Source of the DNA: Verrucomicrobium sp. GAS474
GTDB taxonomy: Bacteria; Verrucomicrobiota; Verrucomicrobiia; Methylacidiphilales; GAS474
Direction: 5' to 3'
Assembly (NCBI RefSeq): GCF_900105685.1
Contig: NZ_LT629781.1
Span: forward strand, 1,798,001-1,862,000
Length of the DNA stretch: 64,000 nucleotides
Part shown: positions 60,902-64,000 of the stretch, in pieces
How the letters are laid out: each line of letters begins with the position of its first letter
Position numbering within the stretch: the stretch's first letter is position 1
Program-made: the position numbers and the translations under genes
The notes under the pieces: model-generated
The model's input: the letters and a program-made list of their open reading frames with translations, nothing else
What the model was told of the DNA's origin: nothing
Database searches by the model: none

Positions 60902-62418
60902 GCTTCCCCGGCAATCCCATCCTCATCATCGACGACAACGAGGAGAACCGTTACGCCTTCAGCCGTTACCTGAAGGGCAGCGGCTTCCAGGTCTGGACCG
61001 CCCAGACCGGCGAGGAGGGGCGCGCCCTGGCGCAGCGGCGTCCGTCGCTCATCATGCTCGACATCCAGCTCCCCGACATCACGGGATACGAGCTCTGCCG
61101 GGCCCTGAAGGCCGACCCCGCCACCGCCTCGATCCCGATCCTCCACACCTCGGCGACCTTCACCGAGAGCGGCGACCGCACCTACGGCCTGGAGGGTGGG
61201 GCCGACGGCTACCTGATCCAGCCGATCGATTCCCACGAGCTCGTCGCCACCGTCCGTTCCCTCCTCCGCATCCGCACGGCCGAGCTCGCTGCGAAGGCGC
61301 TGGCCGCCCAGTGGCAGACGACCTTCGACGCGATCAGCGACGGCGTCTGCATCCTCGACGCCGACGACGAGGTGGAGAAATACAACGCCTCCTTCGCCGC
61401 CCTCTTCTCGGGCCTCGGCGCGCTCCTCCGGCCGGGAACCTCGTTCGACCTCCTCGTCGGCAAGCTGGCGACGGAGCCGCCCACGCTCGACTGGCCCGCT
61501 CGGTGGCCCGAGGAAATCCTCATCCGGAACCGGTGGCACCGGCTGACCGTCAACGCCGTCCTCGACGACGAGGAGGAGCGGATCGGAAGCGTCTGCGTCT
61601 TCTCCGACATCCATTCGATCCGGGAGGCCGAGATCAAGCTCCAGAACGCGAACCAGGACCTCGAGGCCCGCGTGGCGGAGCGGACCGCCTCCCTCCGCGA
61701 GGCGATCCACCAGATGGAGCAGTTTTCCTACACCGTCTCCCACGATCTCCGCGCCCCTCTCCGCGCGATGCAGGGGTACAGCAGCGCCCTGCTGGAGGAT
61801 TATGCCGGGGAGCTGAACGAGGAGGCCCGGCATCATCTCGAAAAGATCGCGAGCAACGCCGCCCGCCTCGACAAGATGATCATCGACGTCCTGACCTTCA
61901 CCCGGATCTCGCGCGAATCGCCGATCCTGACCGAGGTCTCCCTCCTGCGGACGGTGCAGGACGTCCTCGAGCACTATCCCGGACTGAAGCCGCCGCAGGC
62001 CCACGTCGAGGTCGTGGTCGACGCCGGGCACCTCGTACAGGCCAACGAATCGGGGCTGGTCCAGGCCCTCTCCAACCTGCTGGGCAACGCCGCGAAGTTC
62101 GTCGCGCCCGGCGTGACGCCCCGCATCCGGGTCCATTCCGAGCGGCACGGCGAGATGATCCGGCTCTCGATCGACGACAACGGCATCGGCATCGCCCCCC
62201 CCTACCAGGTGCGGCTCTTCGGGATGTTCGAGCGGGTCCTCCCGAAAGCCCATTACGAGGGGACCGGCGTCGGCCTCGCCATCACCCGCAAGGTCATCGA
62301 GCGGATGGGAGGGAAAGTCGGCATGGAATCGGACGGCGAGCACGGCAGCCGGTTCTGGATCGAGCTGGCCGCGGGGATCGAAAACCGGAAAGGGGAAAAG
62401 AACGGGGGAGGCGCATGA
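60898..62418 (+). CDS. Receiver-PAS-histidine kinase (phytochrome-like kinase core)
   Basis: A 506-residue soluble protein. The N-terminal receiver domain (about 5-125) has D55 in MLDIQLPD. A PAS domain (about 140-250; TTFDAISDGVCILDADDEVEKYN) and coiled coil follow. HisKA has H282 in YTVSHDLRAPLRAMQGYS, the type seen in phytochrome kinases, and the HATPase is at about 375-495 (NLLGNAAKFV, DDNGIGIAP, GTGVGLAITRKV). Its ATG overlaps the previous stop (ATGA). It can take phosphate from the hybrid kinase and pass it on to the response regulator encoded next. Confidence 0.9.
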   Translation: MSFPGNPILIIDDNEENRYAFSRYLKGSGFQVWTAQTGEEGRALAQRRPSLIMLDIQLPDITGYELCRALKADPATASIPILHTSATFTESGDRTYGLEGGADGYLIQPIDSHELVATVRSLLRIRTAELAAKALAAQWQTTFDAISDGVCILDADDEVEKYNASFAALFSGLGALLRPGTSFDLLVGKLATEPPTLDWPARWPEEILIRNRWHRLTVNAVLDDEEERIGSVCVFSDIHSIREAEIKLQNANQDLEARVAERTASLREAIHQMEQFSYTVSHDLRAPLRAMQGYSSALLEDYAGELNEEARHHLEKIASNAARLDKMIIDVLTFTRISRESPILTEVSLLRTVQDVLEHYPGLKPPQAHVEVVVDAGHLVQANESGLVQALSNLLGNAAKFVAPGVTPRIRVHSERHGEMIRLSIDDNGIGIAPPYQVRLFGMFERVLPKAHYEGTGVGLAITRKVIERMGGKVGMESDGEHGSRFWIELAAGIENRKGEKNGGGA

Positions 62419-62840
62419 GCGAGGCTCCTTCCGCTTCCCACGCGAACGCCAAAACGGTTCTCCTCGTGGAGGACAACGAGGACGATATCTTCCTCATGCG
62501 GCGTCTTTTCAAGAAGGAGGCCATCGAGGTGCCCCTTCAGGTCGTCACCGACGGGAAGCAGGCATTGGAGTATCTCTCCGGCACCGGCCCCTATCGCGAC
62601 CGCAGCCGCCATCCGCTGCCCGGATTCCTGTTCCTCGACTTGAAATTTCCCTACCTGCAGGGCTTCGAGATCCTCGCCTGGATCCGGGACCAGCCCCATC
62701 TGAACGGGATTCCCGTCGCGATCCTCACCTCCTCGGTCGAGGATCGGGATCGGGGAAGGGCCGCCGAGTTCGGCGTCTCCTACCTGGTCAAGCCGCCGAC
62801 GCCCGAAATGGTCGCTGAGGCGCTCCGCTTCCTCGCCTAG
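62415..62840 (+). CDS. Rcp1-like single-domain response regulator
   Basis: A 141-residue receiver domain without an output domain. VLLVEDNEDDIFLMRRLFKK supplies the acidic pocket, FLFLDLKFPYLQGFE the phospho-acceptor D75, and LTSS..YLVKPPT the conserved Thr/Ser and Lys. The extended loop before the acceptor (YRDRSRHPLPG) is typical of regulators partnered with phytochrome-like kinases such as Rcp1. It starts with ATGA overlap on the kinase stop, with GGGGGAGG upstream. It is the final gene of the operon and hands the signal to an unseen target. Confidence 0.92.
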   Translation: MSEAPSASHANAKTVLLVEDNEDDIFLMRRLFKKEAIEVPLQVVTDGKQALEYLSGTGPYRDRSRHPLPGFLFLDLKFPYLQGFEILAWIRDQPHLNGIPVAILTSSVEDRDRGRAAEFGVSYLVKPPTPEMVAEALRFLA

Positions 62841-62854
62841 GCTTTGGGGGGAAG

Positions 62855-62908
62855 GGAAAAAGAAAAAGAGTTGGCGGGACGGGTGACCCCCCGGAACACC
62901 CGCCCCGC
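62855..62908 (-). terminator. Intrinsic terminator of the dps gene
   Basis: GCGGGACGGGTG at 62874-62885 and CACCCGCCCCGC at 62897-62908 form a 12-bp stem with one mismatch and an 11-base loop. Read on the minus strand it is followed by a T-rich run (CTCTTTTTCTTTTT, 62858-62871). It may also stop the plus-strand operon. Confidence 0.65.
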
Positions 62909-62924
62909 ACTCTTCACCGGCGGG

Positions 62925-63419
62925 TTACTCGCTCTTTTTGTAAAGATGCGCCTCGATGAACCAGAGGTTCTTGTCGGCGGCGCGGGAGACCTCGGTGAAG
63001 ATGTCGGCGGCGTCCTTGTCGCCCAGCTCGTCCGTTTCGTCGATCGCCTTGCGGGCGGCGTTCGCGAAGGTGGCCAGGGCGTTCGTCAGGGCCTTGAGGT
63101 GGCGGGTCGAGTCGTGGATGCCCACGGGATACTCGGCGAGGCGGGTCTTCGCCTGGATGTGCTGGATCGTCCCCTCGGCGGTGCCGCCGAGCTGCGCGAT
63201 CCGTTCGGCGAGGAGGTCGGCGCCGTTCTCGACGTCTTCCTCGATCTTGTCGAGGAGCTCGTGGACGGCGATGAAGTCATGGCCGCGGACGTTCCAATGG
63301 GCCTGCTTGATCTGGAGCTGGAGGTCGAGGGTGTCGGCCAGGGACTGGTTGATCAGGTTGACGACCTTTCGACGGACGCTTTCCTTGAGATTGACGTGGG
63401 AGGTGATGAGTTGAGTCAT
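62925..63419 (-). CDS. dps: Dps-family DNA-binding ferritin
   Basis: A 164-residue protein of normal Dps length. IKQAHWNVRGHDFIAVHELLD gives ferroxidase residues H41 and H53, and GADLLAERIAQLGG gives D68 and E72. Dps dodecamers store iron, use peroxide and protect DNA in stress and starvation. The start at 63419 has AGGAAAGC just upstream of the ATG. The gene converges with the stressosome operon, which fits a shared stress theme, although common control is not shown. Confidence 0.94.
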   Translation of the reverse strand: MTQLITSHVNLKESVRRKVVNLINQSLADTLDLQLQIKQAHWNVRGHDFIAVHELLDKIEEDVENGADLLAERIAQLGGTAEGTIQHIQAKTRLAEYPVGIHDSTRHLKALTNALATFANAARKAIDETDELGDKDAADIFTEVSRAADKNLWFIEAHLYKKSE

Positions 63420-63687
63420 GCTTTCCTGGGAGCTAGGCCGATGCCGCCGTCCCGTGCTTCCGTTGCAACTCTTTGGCGGGGAAATGATTTTAAGAAAGGG
63501 CCGGGAGGGAGCGCGGAACGGCGAAGGGTCGCAAAATGCAGGACTGCACCCGGAGAGCAGGCAATTGGCACGATCGGAAAAAGGAGCCGGAAAAACCGGA
63601 AAAGACGGAACCGATTTGCGTGGAGGATCTAAGGACGTCCGGAAGGACGGGGCCACGCGCTGGCATCGCCCGTGCGTCTCTCCTTCC

Positions 63688-63801
63688 ATGAAGCCTCAAC
63701 ACAAATCGATCAGCGGCCGGATTCCCCTCATTCTTCTTTGGCTGGTCGGCGTGCCGATCCCGATCCTCGTCATCATCTTCCTCTTCCGCGGCTGCTCGTA
63801 A
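63688..63801 (+). CDS. Tiny single-pass membrane protein
   Basis: A 37-residue peptide: a basic start (MKPQHKSISGR) and one hydrophobic helix (IPLILLWLVGVPIPILVIIF), ending FRGCS. Such small proteins are often stress-related or membrane regulators, but none was identified. It lies between dps and the dehydrogenase gene, about 270 bp from dps. The upstream region 63420-63687 holds no other gene. No ribosome site is evident, so the call is tentative. Confidence 0.45.
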   Translation: MKPQHKSISGRIPLILLWLVGVPIPILVIIFLFRGCS

Positions 63802-63809
63802 GCGGCGGG

Positions 63810-64000
63810 TCAGGTCTTGCGCGCTTCCCACACCTCGGCGTTGACGAGACGCGAGGGGCGGCGTCCGGAGAGGGCGGCGGTGAGCTCGACGATGCCTTCG
63901 TCGGCCATCGCCCGCCGCGTCTCATGGGTCGAGGTTCCCATGTGGGGGGAGAGGACGACGTTCGCCATCGTCATGAGCGGGGAGTCGGCAGGGAGCGGTT
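63810..64000 (-). CDS. D-2-hydroxyacid dehydrogenase, C-terminal end (partial)
   Basis: Only the last 63 codons are in the window; the gene begins beyond the right edge. ANVVLSPHMGTSTHETRRAM contains the catalytic His of the D-isomer-specific 2-hydroxyacid dehydrogenase family, followed by LTAALSGRRPSRLVNAEVW, the usual C-terminus. Closest in style are glyoxylate/hydroxypyruvate and 2-ketogluconate reductases. The precise substrate cannot be read from this part. Confidence 0.85.
   Translation of the reverse strand, partial: PLPADSPLMTMANVVLSPHMGTSTHETRRAMADEGIVELTAALSGRRPSRLVNAEVWEARKT

Overview
The window is about 64 kb of GC-rich bacterial DNA, almost certainly from a member of the Verrucomicrobiota. 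The main reason is two copies of the Verru_Chthon pilin-like cassette (proteins A, B, C and D), a gene set known from Verrucomicrobium and Chthoniobacter relatives. PEP-CTERM proteins, many plant-polysaccharide hydrolases with AraC regulators, and many genes without a Shine-Dalgarno sequence fit this. No phage, transposase, integrase or CRISPR array was found.

Layout. (1) 1-4.1 kb, minus: a proton-channel pair resembling ZorA/ZorB of the Zorya defence systems, an unidentified third protein, and the start of a family 3 periplasmic binding protein, all closely packed. (2) 4.2-7.9 kb, plus: tandem sulfate-binding proteins, an M14/AstE-like zinc hydrolase and a small basic protein. (3) 7.9-8.5 kb: a gene-free stretch with a promoter copy, a broken tRNA-Leu and several hairpins. 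(4) 8.5-14.8 kb, minus: first Verru_Chthon cassette (D-B-C-A plus a secreted protein). (5) 15-35.6 kb: carbohydrate region. It holds a GH140-like/GH78/GPH-symporter operon, a PEP-CTERM/GH5/AraC operon, an SGNH hydrolase and a GH38 mannosidase flanking a 38-bp perfect inverted repeat, and an AraC/GH28/sialate-esterase/SSS-symporter operon. (6) 35.7-36.6 kb: a Nif3-like protein. (7) 36.6-46.7 kb, minus: second Verru_Chthon cassette (PEP-CTERM/LamG-B-C-A-D) running on into an agarase-like hydrolase and a small protein homologous to its N-terminus. (8) 46.8-54.2 kb, plus: a severed cassette-A C-terminus, a LuxR-type regulator and a two-partner secretion pair (TpsA exoprotein, TpsB transporter). 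(9) 54.2-55.8 kb: SWIB protein, tRNA-Leu(CAG), a low-GC islet with one secreted protein, and a decayed second tRNA-Leu. (10) 56-62.8 kb, plus: a stressosome module (RsbR, RsbS, RsbT, RsbX-like) run together with two histidine kinases and a response regulator; one kinase carries its own RsbT-like domain. (11) 62.9-64 kb: Dps, a tiny membrane protein and the end of a 2-hydroxyacid dehydrogenase.

How it fits together. The organism appears to live on complex plant or algal polysaccharide (pectin, rhamnose-, apiose- and mannose-containing glycans), with secreted hydrolases, symporters and local AraC control. The pilin-like cassettes, PEP-CTERM proteins and two-partner exoprotein form a large investment in the cell surface. 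The stressosome module seems to feed environmental stress into phosphorelay signalling instead of a sigma-B pathway. The least explained parts are the ZorAB-like operon ending in a periplasmic binding protein, and the RsbT-histidine kinase fusion.
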